From the NCBI GenBank assembly GCA_028023455.1, contig JAQFVV010006309.1:3695482-3759481 (forward strand): DNA of 64,000 nt, in the 5' to 3' direction. The number at the start of each line of letters is the position of its first letter. Within the stretch, counting starts at the first letter, position 1. This stretch comes from Epiperipatus broadwayi. Its lineage: Eukaryota; Onychophora; Udeonychophora; Euonychophora; Peripatidae. The notes below the pieces were generated by a model. It was not told where the DNA came from. It saw nothing but the letters and a program-made list of their open reading frames with translations, and searched no databases. The position numbers and the translations under genes are program-made. Positions 50,155-60,707 of the stretch are shown piece by piece.

Positions 50155-50416
50155 CACTTGCCCATAAGCAAAGATTTTAAAGTACAAGTGAATCCATTGT
50201 CCTTCAAGTTTATCTATATGTATATTAGCCATCCTTTGCTTATCAGCATTATTAAGGGCTTGAGTCTATTATATGTCTCATTTTATTTAAAAAATCAGGC
50301 ATATAATAGACTCAAGCCATGGATAATGCATGGTAAGAAAAAGATGGCTTATATTTATAGATAAGCTTGAAGGACAATGGATTCACTTGTTCTTTAAAAT
50401 CTTTGCTTATGGGTGT
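50155..50416. mobile_element. Foldback element
   Basis: CCATAAGCAAAGATTTTAAA pairs with TTTAAAATCTTTGCTTATGG, CAAGTGAATCCATTGTCCTT with AAGGACAATGGATTCACTTG, and GGGCTTGAGTCTATTATATG with CATATAATAGACTCAAGCC. Arms are about 115 bp with high identity, loop about 25 nt. The 68-codon frame starting here is a by-product. Confidence 0.8.
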
Positions 50417-51814
50417 GTGTCAATTTATATTAAGAAACAGTGCATGTGTGAAGAATGATTTACTTTTGAATATATTACAATAAACACTGTACTGTATAAA
50501 AAATAAATATTTATTAATATATGATGTTATATATATTTAAAAATTTGTATAAATAATAGTAAAAATATGAGTGTATATTTGTACTTATAAAAATTCAAGG
50601 TTGATGTATATTTGTAGCAGTAAATAAGAAAAGATTTAATGCAAAATGTTCATTACAGTTCTGAAGAAAACCGCTAAACAATTGATATTGCTAGATAATT
50701 AAATAAAAAACTTTGTGAAAAGTGCAAAAAGAGATTTTTTAGAGATTTATTTAAACAAAAAATATATTTATGTAGGAAATAAAGTAATATAATTCTTTAA
50801 ATTTTTTTTTGTATTTAAATATGCATACATCTGTTGTACTAGGTGTTAGTTACATTATAGTGCATTTTCTTTGTTGATATAAAATTGAATTTATGCAATT
50901 ATTCTATTCACTATAATAAAAGGTAATATACTGTTTTAATTACCTTTTTTAATTGTTAACTAATAATAAAAGTTTAAAAAAATAAATGAAAATTTTCTAT
51001 TCTTTTTGATTATTGATAATTATGATTAATTTTCTTCAATCGTTTTTTTTTATATTAATGTTTACATTATTCACTTTTGTATTGTAATTATTAAAGATAA
51101 AAGTAATCAAGGCCTTAGTGCATCATAGTTTTGACATTTTCATTACCAGTAATGAAAACTGCATCATATTATAATTATATTTATTTTTATAGTCAAATGA
51201 ACTTATTACTTTTATGCTCTAGCTAAGAATAGTTGTATACTCTTTACTAACTGTTATTCAATAATTATCTAGGTTAGCTTTAAGCTATTATTGATATTTT
51301 TCTAGATGATCACCCATTTCTTGCAGAGGCAAAATAATTTTTAATCCAATTCTAGAATATTTATTTAAATTTTTATTTATTATGTTTACTATCTGTATAC
51401 CCAGTTGCATAACAGTAGGTGTTAAACAAATATTACAATATTATCATTAATGAGTAGTCACATTGTACAGTGCAATATGCTAACATATGATTTATTTGGC
51501 TTTAACAAAATATTCAACAAATTTTAGAAAAATAACAAACAAAAAGTAGATTTAATCATTTTTTAAAAAAGATAACATTGCAGGCTTGAGTGACTATTTT
51601 GTGTTTCATTTTATAAAATTTTCATCATCTTGCTTCAATTCTTAGAATAACATTTCCTCTTTTTATTTCAAATAAATAAATAGGCTTGTTGATTTAATGT
51701 TGAATAAAAATGTAGCAGTTAGTTTTATTGTAATCCAATAGTTTTAACCTTTCCTTAAAAAAATGTAATTCAATATGAATAATACATACAACACATATAG
51801 TAAGAAAAAATTGT

Positions 51815-51925
51815 TCAATCTTTTAAAATAAAAATGCTTAAATACATCATTATATGCTGAGCATGTGATGTATTTAGCATTTTTATTTTAAAGTATTAAA
51901 CAATCTTTTCTTAATATACATGTTG
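51815..51925. mobile_element. Foldback element
   Basis: AAATAAAAATGCTTAAATAC pairs with GTATTTAGCATTTTTATTTT, and AAAAATTGTTCAATCTTT pairs further out. Arms are about 48 bp, loop about 12 nt. Confidence 0.7.
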
Positions 51926-52704
51926 TATCATATTTATATTGGAATTTAATTTATTTTTTAAATCATAATCGGAGATATGAAAAGGCACATGAACACCCAG
52001 ATGTCAATTAGATTTAGAGACTCTCATATCAGCATGAACTACTCCAAGATTTATTTGATTTTATATTTTAATTTGTGGTCAGCTTTGTGTACATACTACT
52101 ATTACTTTTATTATCTGGCTGAATAGGGATCAACCATGTTATAATGACTATATGAAGTTTGAATATTAAGTCATACCCAGTGTTATTTTTCATTGGATAA
52201 CACTGCAGGAGTCTCCAAACCTATAAGACAATGTATCAAATTGAATTATTTACCATTTTTAAATATAAATTATGTTCTTAGTTGATCGGAGGTTTAGGTA
52301 AAGAGCATCTCCCATTTGTGAAGTTCTTTTTAGTAGGCCAAATAATAGCAATTATATGGTGCACAAATATTTTTTATCAGATTTTACTTTAGTTTGTTTA
52401 ATTTTAGCTGTAATTGTTTAAAAATCCAATATATATATTAATGAGTTAAATAAAATAAAAAGATTTTAATAACTGAATGAAAACCCATTGTGTTCAATCT
52501 TTCAATTTCACATGATTTTTGATCAATTAATTATAGTTTGCACTGAAACAAAAATTTTGTTTTGTTTTTTAATTAGTTTTAAAAACTTTTCTTTGATTTA
52601 AAATGTTGTTAAATATTTTAAAATACAACTTTATATTTTTCATTATATATTTAAATGTGCTCTTAAAATTGCATTATTTAATAATAAATGTTTAAAACTT
52701 TCAG

Positions 52705-53001
52705 ATGCCCCCAAAGTAACTATAAATCAGGCAGTTTACTTTGTTCATGTTGGTGCAATGATTAACATATCTTGTTACTATGATGCTTATCCTCTTGGTA
52801 GAGCATACTGGCTGAAAGTGGACATTGATGGGAATTTGACATTAGCTGATGATGGCAAAGCATTATATGATTCCAGACTAGAATACAATAAACACAGAGT
52901 TGATCTTATTATCAGCAACATAGAAGAAGAGCATTTTGGAAGATACGTTTGCAGGGTTGAAAATGAGCTGGGATCAAATCAAGAAGATATTGAATTAACT
53001 A
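52705..53001 (+). CDS. Exon: second immunoglobulin domain of the Ig-DB protein
   Basis: 297 bp (99 codons), phase 1 at both ends, acceptor TTTCAG, donor GTAAGA. Encodes a complete I-set-like Ig domain that begins YAPKVTINQ. Cys24 (INISCYYDAYP), Trp36 (RAYWLKV) and Cys83 (FGRYVCRVENE) form the disulphide and core. The E-x-H-F-G-x-Y-x-C run is the normal D-x-G-x-Y-x-C motif with its Asp replaced. Sequons N21-I-S and N44-L-T agree with an extracellular domain. It joins directly to the Ig exon at 37927 upstream and to the 48 bp linker exon downstream. The last A of the exon begins the codon completed at 57093. Confidence 0.92.
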
Positions 53002-53582
53002 GTAAGAAAAAAATAGTACATATTTTATGTATGTTACACAAATAAAAGTGTGATTGTGTTCATTTGTCATAAGAATATACTTGAGAAAAGGTATGTTTTT
53101 GAAATTAATATTATATTATTTAAATAAGTTTATAAAGAAAAAAGATTGATGAGAAATTCATATTATGTGAATAGAAAAAAATGGATGATGGACAATTAAG
53201 CAAGTTTATAAAGGAATAGTGAAGAAGACAGCAGACACCAAGGCTAGGAAACTGCCAAGTATTGAAGATTTTATTTAGTTTTTTTTTCTTATTTTACCCA
53301 TGAGCTAGACAGCATTTATAACATGAAATTGACTGTTATGGGTCATATTCTAGAAAAAAAAGATTTGTTCAAAAATCCTTACCTATCTGGAAAAATAATT
53401 TAATTTTCCTCTATATTTGAACCCTATCTTATAAGTATGATAGAAATATGCATTAACTGCTATCACCACCATTTGGTTTCACATATGTATAAATACATAT
53501 AAAAATAAATTTTATTAGCTTTTATTATTAAGAATCAATTGTACTACTTAATTAATACAGATTCAGAGTTGAAACTGAAAAT

Positions 53583-53693
53583 TAAATATTGGAGATTATT
53601 TATTTTTTTCACATGTATGTGGTTATGTTTATCAGTTATATTAGATAGAGTGAATGACTGAAGGGAGCTTGAAAGTCTGGGTTCAAATCCCCT
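53583..53693 (+). mobile_element. Repeat B, 3' fragment
   Basis: TTTTTCACATGTATGTGGTT, ATCAGTTATATTAGATAG, GACTGAAGGGAGCTTGAAAG and TCTGGGTTCAAATCCCC match the 3' third of repeat B. The 5' two thirds are absent, a truncation common in LINE-mobilised elements if this edge is really the 3' end. Confidence 0.65.
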
Positions 53694-54876
53694 TTAATTG
53701 TTTATATTTGCATTAGAAAAGCATTGTAATTTTTGGTTGCTTGCATTATCAGTAGAAAAATTTGTAAATTGTATAGTTTTGAAATCTTATTCTCAGAAGT
53801 AATTGTTTTATTTAAATTTATAATATCAGCCTAAAATCTGTTTTTCGATTATTTTATGAGTATTATACTTTTTTCACTTTGGTATTAGATAAGTGTTTTA
53901 TTTTTGTAAGTGAACTCAAAGGATTTTATTTTCTTGGTTCCCAATAGTTCTACCACCACTTTTATATTTTTATTTCAAATTGGAAATTTTTTTTATATAT
54001 GTTTTCTGTTAAATGACTTTCTTTCTGTTTTATTATTTTTCTTATAAATGTTAAAAAATATTGGATTTTTCTACTTTGATATATTTAAACCATTTTGTGT
54101 GATGGTTAATTGTTCTTGTCCTAATTGTTTATATATTTTCTTAAATTCTTACATGCTACATATTCTCTTCTGCTATTATGAGCAATACTGTATTAATTTC
54201 ACAACTATTTATTGTAAAACTGAGAAATCAATGATCACTATATGATTCAGCTCTCCCAATCCATAAACTAGTTTCTAGGTAATGGCCTTTTTTCATTTGT
54301 AAGCATTGGATTTTCACTTACACTTCACTTATACTATTCAAGTTAATGTCATATAATTTTCAAAAGTCTTCAAATTTTCTATCCAATAGTTTTGCTTATC
54401 TATATAGATCTGATATCAGAAATTATCTGGGGCATTACTAACCCATAAGAAGTGATGATTCATATTCTGAAATAAAGAAAACTCTACTCTTAATACAGAT
54501 GTTGAGAAAATTATATGGTTTTTTTTACTCAGTATATATATATACGTCTGCTAGTGGTGCTTTTGAAGTAATGATAAAAAAATCCACTTGTCATGTTTAT
54601 AATTTGCATTCGAATCCATGCCATTTAAATTTTTTCAGGCTTCAAATAACTTTTAAGAATTTTTTTCAGGTAAATACATCATATATTTAAGTAACTCTAC
54701 CTATTTGCCAGTAAATAGTTATTCTTAGATATAGAACTGATTAAAATCTTACTATTTGGAAATTCCTTTATGAAAAGACTGCTTCAGAACCATTTAGTCT
54801 GCAGTGGACTATTGAAAACCTATCTACTGTATACACATATTAGAAGATTTAATAGTAAAATTAAATTATTTATTTA

Positions 54877-55033
54877 GTCATTATCATCATCATTTTCAAC
54901 TATAATTGATCTATTATAGAATGCCCAAGTACAGTACAGTTTTTCTAATAGTTATTCTCTCTTCTGCATATCACACCAACAAACCTTTTTATTTTATTCA
55001 TCTGTCTCACATGAGGTTTTTTTCTAGGTAAAA
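54877..55033 (-). mobile_element. LINE 3' tail (truncated copy)
   Basis: On the - strand it ends in ATGATGATAATGA. Its sequence parallels 58854-59062 and 43850-43990 (TTGATC.ATTATAGAATG, CACACCAACAAACC, ATCTGTCTCACATGAGGTTT on +). A CAT/GAT-triplet tail is characteristic of several LINE lineages. No coding part remains. Confidence 0.6.
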
Positions 55034-57092
55034 GTAGTTTTATCTGCAGTTTAATAAATTTTTAACCCAAGTTAAGGATGGCTAACTTTAGCACATTGAA
55101 CCTGATTATAAACTAAAAAAAAAAACTAGTTCTTGTAAAACACTATTGCAATTTAAAAAAAAAAAGTATAATAAAATTCAAATTAAATGATTCAAATTAA
55201 AAAAAAATTCTATAATTCACACTTGTTTAATTTTGAGAATTGACCAGAGTGAATATGTAAATTATTCTTAACTTTCATTTTATAATTTATTTTTTATAAT
55301 ACTTATAGTTTTTATTTTCATAAAATTATTTTCATCATTGAAATCGATTACAGACAAAATAAAGTCACATCTAACTGATTAAAATTTGAAAAATGTTCTG
55401 CTTAATTCCAAACATTAAAAATCTGCTGAGAAGAAAACATTCTTAAAAATCTCATAAAAGAAAGCAAATTTCAATTGTTTTTCTGCAGTAGATTATCATA
55501 TTATGAAAAAAAAAATTAAAATCATGTGAGTGGTCATATGATGTTGTTTGTATTACCTTCCTAGTTAAAAGTTAAGTAGCTTACTGTTTATAGAACTGAG
55601 ACTTCTAAAATATATAGAAACTAATCTGTGTCCGTTGAAATGAATTAGTCTAAATTTGAATCTTATGGGGGTTTTTTAATTTCAAATTATCTGTTTGAAT
55701 AATATAAAGGGGTGAAATAGCTGCTAAATACATTAATTCCAGCTTTGAACCTTAGTCTTCATAGATAAAGGCAAAATTCAGAAACAATACCCAATTTGGA
55801 AATAAGGATTTATAGCAATGTACTATCTGCTATCCATTGATTATTCCAGCTTACAAAGATAGCGCTAGAATGTGAAAAATTGAATAAGAAGAGCATAAAT
55901 GTTTTATGATGCATGTGAACTCATAAGTAAAAAAATGGGTACATAGATTATAAAAAGTTAGCCATTCCTTCTCTAAATCATTAGTTATGTCAGAGGTTGC
56001 TCAATTTCATTATAGAATCTGATAAATAGAGTGACCATGGTTATTTCTGAAACTATTGATGATACTTCAATGATGTTTATCAGGATCTAAACAACCAAAA
56101 TGTATTATCTAATCTGGAAAAAAATATTTATTTTGAGAGTTTACAAGCATCCAGAAGGAAGTGGTAAAATTATTTTGTAATATCCTTTAACTTTAATATC
56201 TTTTTATATTTTTCCCATGAAACCAGATGACTTCTTATTTTTTATAGATGAATATACCAAAAGATGGGAACTTATTGCAAAAAAGTTGGTTTACTGTTTT
56301 ATACTAATATGTAGTTTTATAACCAGAATTTTACCATGATAATGTTTTCTCTAAATATTAGCACTGAATTATGTGATAGAATGTAGCTAGTATTTGCCAT
56401 CACAACTTCAAGTAGTGTCAACCACTTATTCAAGAAAGTTGGATCCAAATAATACTTTAGATCAAAGATTTAATAAATGATCTCCTGAAATCCCTAATCT
56501 TTCCTAAGTAACATGGTACAAGTCTATTATTGAATATGGGATAAAGAATTAGTCCCAAAGTTTTTAAAAAGTGTTCAAAATTTTTTGTGTTTATTAAGAT
56601 ACTTTTTTTCCCCCAGGAAAGGTTCTCTTTTGTGAAATCATGAAAATAGTATTAGCATAGATAATATTTCTGCATTCTGGAAGATTATTGATAAATATAC
56701 TAAAGTCGATATGAGAACATTGAAATTGTAATGAACCTTTCTTTAATCTTTTTTAATTAAAGAGTATTCTGGTAAATGAATTAATAATTTTCCTGCATGT
56801 AAGAAATTTTGAAGTTTTTTGGAGCAGTTACTTGGCTAGTACAGTCACTTTAAATTATTTTGATGTGGTGCCATTAGTTCAAAGTTATATTTCTTTCAGT
56901 TTTTAAAAAATATTATTTGTATTAATTGCATTATGACTTATTTATTTATTATAAAATAAATTTGCAAATTAAATTTTATAAATAAATATAGCAGTGGTAG
57001 GGTTTTTATTAATTATTTTTGATATTTAAAAAGTTTTACATAGATGATTAATGAAATTTAAAATGTTTTTTCTTCCATATGTTCTACTTTAG

Positions 57093-57140
57093 TGGAAACG
57101 TTCTCCACTGAATCTATTTCCCCAGTGAATAGTGTTGCCA
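57093..57140 (+). CDS. Micro-exon: Ser/Thr-rich linker of the Ig-DB protein
   Basis: 48 bp (16 codons), phase 1-1, acceptor CTACTTTAG, donor GTGAGT. With the A carried over from the preceding exon it reads METFSTESISPVNSVA, a short, acidic, Ser/Thr-rich spacer of the kind placed between Ig domains and a following module. Because it is a multiple of three and symmetrical in phase, skipping it would keep the frame. The 164 bp intron that follows is by far the shortest in the gene. I call it because of the two good splice sites and the phase match; RNA evidence would settle it. Confidence 0.7.
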
Positions 57141-57304
57141 GTGAGTAGCTTTTTATTTTATTTTATTTTATTTTGTATTTTTTTTTTGTATTGCATGATA
57201 TTTATTTTAATTTTTTAAAATCATTTTTTTTATATTTTATTTCTTTGTATTGTTTGGTCCTGTCGTTTTTGCATGTGTTTCTTTAGCATGTATAATTATT
57301 TCAG
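57141..57304 (+). other. 164 bp intron with a TTTTA pentanucleotide run
   Basis: GTGAGT donor followed by (ATTTT)n at about 57150-57175. It is small compared with the 4-14 kb introns of the same gene. Confidence 0.7.
57281..57304 (+). promoter_or_regulatory. Tandem in-frame splice acceptors of the DB exon
   Basis: TTTCTTTAG ends at 57286 and ATTTCAG at 57304. Both leave the same reading frame, differing by 18 bp (six residues: TCIIIS before the ACC or TCC). Which is used cannot be told from sequence, though the second gives the family-typical CC start directly. Confidence 0.5.
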
Positions 57305-57433
57305 CATGCTGCCAGAAGAGCCTTGTGATTCCCTCATGTCAAAAAGCATGTCGTTTTGACATTAACATCAGAGCCATCTGGAACCAAAGCGAGTGCCTGC
57401 CATTCTTTCCAAAATTTATCGCATGCTCGGCAG
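57305..57433 (+). CDS. Exon: first half of a DB module
   Basis: 129 bp (43 codons), phase 1-1, acceptor TTTCAG, donor GTGAGC. Using the A from the micro-exon it begins TCCQKSLVIPSCQKAC, then RFDINIRAIWNQSECL, then PFFPKFIACSA. The cysteine spacing CC-x8-C-x3-C-x14-C-x9-C, with the F-D-I-N following and the C-x-P-x-F-x-K-F-I-x-C run, fits the N-terminal half of the DB module. That is a 12-cysteine extracellular domain of unknown function, known to occur with Ig and FN3 domains. Six cysteines are here; the other six must be in a later exon beyond the window or undetected. One sequon (N-Q-S). An alternative in-frame acceptor lies 18 bp upstream. Confidence 0.85.
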
Positions 57434-57932
57434 GTGAGCAACTAATAATAAAACCAACATAATGATGACTGTTGTTAAATTTATTTATTTTCTAATGTAT
57501 GTTAATTGATTTACAAAACACTGACTAAGTCTTGACTGTTTTTGAGGGTATGAAGATTTCAAGTGACAAAAACCTTCTGACTCAAATTATAACGTATTTT
57601 TAATCTTTTATAAAGCATGTTTTATATATATTATATTGTTTTTTGTTGCTTAATATATTTATTTTGAGCACAAATGGTTTAGTAATTTTTATAATAAATA
57701 TTTAATTATTGTATTTTTATAAATAAACAAAGCTAGCTTTTTTTTCTTCACACATATAAATCAAGGGCTGATTTCTTTGATCTTATTTTTTATAATTTTA
57801 CAAATCACATCTTTTATGTTATCATTTAAATGCATAGCAGGTTATAAACTTGTTTTCTTTTCTAATTATATTATTTTAGCAAATTTTTTTAAGATTTTTT
57901 TTTTTAAAAAATTACAATATTCCATTTTAAAT
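57434..57932 (+). other. Start of the downstream intron
   Basis: Begins with GTGAGC. A+T-rich, nothing recognisable. No second half of the DB module was found from here to the window end. Confidence 0.6.
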
Positions 57933-58323
57933 AGCCTATTTATTCAGTGTACAGAATGTGTTTTATATAAGTAAATAGAAGAATTTGAACTTAGGATTTT
58001 TCAGTCTATATTCACTTTGTACTCCATCTCAAACAATCAACGCATATGACCACATACATGTGAAAAAAATAGATGATTCTCAATACATGTATTTCATGCA
58101 GAATCAGCATTCATCAATTGGGCCAGATCACAATCTCCCGCACATATATAAAATCAATGCTCAGTATATGAAGATAGCAAATCCTTAAACTTAATATGGA
58201 CAGGTTTCAATCTTCTTGCCCTTCCAACTATTCAACCACCCATTTCATTGAAAATCAATGATTGAATGCTCAAAGTCCTTGGTGCTTATATAAGAAACAT
58301 TCTGTATACTGAATGAATAGGCT
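57933..58323. mobile_element. Foldback element with a repeat B copy in its loop
   Basis: AGCCTATTTATTCAGTGTAC (57933-57952) pairs with the complement GTATACTGAATGAATAGGCT (58304-58323), and AGAATGTGTTTTATATAAG pairs with CTTATATAAGAAACATTCT. Arms are about 41 bp. The loop is the - strand repeat B copy at 57980-58265, so repeat B inserted into a pre-existing foldback. Confidence 0.7.
57980..58265 (-). mobile_element. Repeat B, copy 4 (- strand)
   Basis: Contains the complements of the repeat B blocks: GACCACATACATGTGAAAAA, CAGCATTCATCAATTGG, CAATGCTCAGTATATGAAGA, TAGCAAATCCTTAAACTTAA and CAGGTTTCAATCTTCTTGCC. Inserted in a foldback; another copy in opposite orientation starts 160 bp downstream. 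Confidence 0.7.
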
Positions 58324-58424
58324 AATTACATATTTCCTTGGAAATAGGTTCCATTTATAAGTTCAACCCATCTCTCTCCTGTTAATATATGAATAAAAAA
58401 TGGTCTGATAATATGAGAGGTTGG

Positions 58425-58690
58425 ATTGACATAATGTTTACGTGGGTGTGTCAAAAATATCAAATACACCAAGGGTGAGTTAAGGAGTGTTTTGGTATAA
58501 GCCAAGCACTGATTGTATATTTGTGTGGGAGATTATGAACTGGCCCAACTGATGAATGCTGGTTTTGCATAAAATATGTATATTGGGGATCATCTAACTT
58601 TTTTGCATGTATGTGGTTATGTGTTCCAATTGTTTTGAGATAAAGTTGAGGATGAATGTAGACTGAAAAATCCTAAGTTTAAATCCCTCT
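58425..58690 (+). mobile_element. Repeat B, copy 5 (+ strand)
   Basis: GCCAAGCACTGATTGTATAT, ATGAATGCTGGTTTTGCAT, TGCATGTATGTGGTTATGTG and GAAAAATCCTAAGTTTAAATCC are visible. The front is diverged. Together with copy 4 it makes an inverted pair with a ~160 bp gap. Confidence 0.65.
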
Positions 58691-58853
58691 ATTTATTTAA
58701 TATTCCATTTTATTTTTGTTTTACATTATTATTCTTCATTTATTTATTTTACAAATGTGAACATCTGTTTTATACTTGATTATTTATGCTAATAAAATGC
58801 TAAACCCTTCAAATAATAATGTCATTACCTTTTTTAAAAAATTATATTTAACT

Positions 58854-59062
58854 AGATGATGATTGCCATCATTATCATCATCATCTTCAATCATTATTGA
58901 GCCACTATAAGATGGTCTAGCCTAGTTTAATCCAGCTTTCCAATCCATAGCTTTTCTTCTCCACGTCAGTAACTTTCTTATTTTATTATCTATCTCACAC
59001 ATTTTCTCCTTCTAGATCTTTTACAATCTCTTGTGATCAAATTACAACTTCAATGTTTATAA
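58854..59062 (-). mobile_element. LINE 3' tail (truncated copy)
   Basis: On the - strand it ends in a GAT-triplet run (the + strand has ATCATTATCATCATCATCTT). The stretch TCATTATTGAGCCACTATAA, CCAATCCATAGCTTTTCTTC and CTATCTCACACATTTTCTC matches the family seen at 43850 and 54877. No coding part remains. Confidence 0.65.
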
Positions 59063-60575
59063 TAATCTAACTTGTTCTTCAATTTCTTTTTTTTTTTTGC
59101 ACTGTTTTTATTAATCTCTGTTTTAAACTATGTTTTATATATATATTATTTCACTGCAGTTAAAGAGAAATATGATATTAGAGAATTTTTTGCTATTTGA
59201 TTTTTTTTTTTTCTATTTTTATTACTGAAACATTTTTGTTCTTTAATAACTATTTTGAACTTTTTTTTTCTATGAATGCATATAGAATATTTGCAAACAT
59301 GCTCTCACAACAAATATATTAACATTTATGAAATATATAAATACATAGATCTTTTTATATTTCTCCATATTTCATCTACAAAATAAAATAATATAAAATA
59401 TCATCATTATTGTATTTATTCTATTATATTTTGTACAACATTAATAATATTTAATTGTACTGAATTATTATTATCTTTATTGCAAATATGTAGCACTATT
59501 AAAAAAAGTTGCAGTAAGTCATAGATTCAATTCATGTAGTAATATAGCACTTGTTCATCAGTAACCAACTGCATCATTAAACATTTATCTTTTTTGCTTT
59601 AATCTTAATACATATGACCAACATATACTAACCTATTCCTTTTCCCTTAATAATAATAGATAAATATCTAATTTGTTGATAATACTAAATGACAAACCGG
59701 TTTCCACAAGTCAGATATCTGATAAAAAATCTAAAGCACATTTAAAATCAGAAAAAAAAATCAAGAATTATCTTAATTAGTTTCAAACCCTGGGTTATAG
59801 GTATGGAAGGAAAATGTGCTAACCATTAAACTATGAAATATCATTGAAATAGGTACAGTTATGTTTTTTTTATGTTAACCAATATGTAAAATTATTAAAT
59901 ATTTTATTAATATCAATTATATTCATTAATATTTGTAACAATAATGTGATTTCTTGAATATTATAAGTATTATGCAAAATATAAAAAAATTAAAGTAATA
60001 ATATTGATATTTGTATTGGTTGTTTATAAGTTAGAATATTATTGTAGAGATTAATAAAATTAGTATACATGGATATTAGAAGTGTTATTGAATATCTAAT
60101 AACATTTTTTAAATTGTACATTTGTTTTATAAACCTTCAGTGTATACTTATCTATAATAAACTCTTGAGATAGTTCAAAAAATTAAAATGTCCAAATATT
60201 TGCTATTAAAAAATAGAAATATTGCAACAATAAAAATATCAAATGAAAAAAATATGTAAATAAATTGTCTAATTTTTATATTTTTTTGGTACTTGTGAGT
60301 TTTCAAGTAAATCAAGATGGCACCTCATATTTTTGATAAATGTACAGTTTCAATGTCTTATAATTTATCAAAGATGTGTTAGTTGTTAAATTAAAACAAA
60401 ATTACTAAATTGATTGTTAAATTTATAAAAAGAAATAAATTCTGATAAATTTTATTAAGAAGCTTTATTTCTTATAATGTGGGAAGTGATGAGATGTTCT
60501 TAACATTATCGTACTTTGGTTTAATTCAGCATGTTTTTTTTTTTGTCAGCAGTTTTTCTTTGTTAAATTGTCATA
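59063..60575. other. A+T-rich block with a tRNA-like remnant
   Basis: No gene. Near 59777-59838 the - strand reads ATAGTTTAATGGTTAGCAC, then CTTCCAT and CAGGGTTTGAAAC. This is like the D arm, a Gly(TCC)-type anticodon loop and the T arm of a tRNA, but the acceptor stem does not pair, so it is a tRNA-derived remnant at most. Confidence 0.4.
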
Positions 60576-60707
60576 ATGATAAAAATTTGGGACCTTCCTG
60601 TATCAGAATGTGATGCAGTGGACTATTTCCAAAGATATGGGATCCTATTCTCCTGAAAAGTGTGCATTAATGATCATGATATGATTGCATGTTGCCAACA
60701 TGAATAA
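60576..60707 (+). pseudogene. Fragment resembling the N-terminus of ISXO2-like transposases
   Basis: A 43-codon frame with one TGA reads DLPVSECDAVDYFQRYGILF, stop, KVCINDHDMIACCQHE, stop. In ISXO2-like transposases the first domain has the pattern A-x-x-F-L-Q-x-x-G-x-L, a short gap, then R-x-C-x-x-x-H-x-M and a later C pair. The order and spacing match. An AATAAA follows at the second stop and an A15 run lies at about 60761-60775, so it could be a processed fragment. Only the N-terminal part is present and no catalytic domain follows. Confidence 0.45.

Larger units (their letters stand above)
38194..52704 (+). other. 14.5 kb intron between the two Ig exons
   Basis: GT-AG boundaries (GTGAGT at the donor, TTTCAG at the acceptor) and phase 1 on both sides. 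It is filled with mobile-element relics listed separately. Between them, 39000-39690, 41590-42240, 44340-45150, 46550-48390, 49490-50150, 50420-51810 and 51930-52690 show nothing but A+T-rich sequence. Confidence 0.85.
53002..57092 (+). other. 4.1 kb intron
   Basis: GTAAGA donor and CTACTTTAG acceptor. It contains a partial repeat B copy (53583-53693) and a LINE tail (54877-55033). Short frames at 54048-54245 and 54499-54690 show no domain. The rest, including 55100-57090, shows nothing recognisable. Confidence 0.85.

Noticed and set aside
59777-59838. tRNA-Gly(TCC) gene on the - strand
   Set aside because: D-arm and T-arm words are visible, but the acceptor stem does not pair and the T arm is mismatched; at most a remnant.
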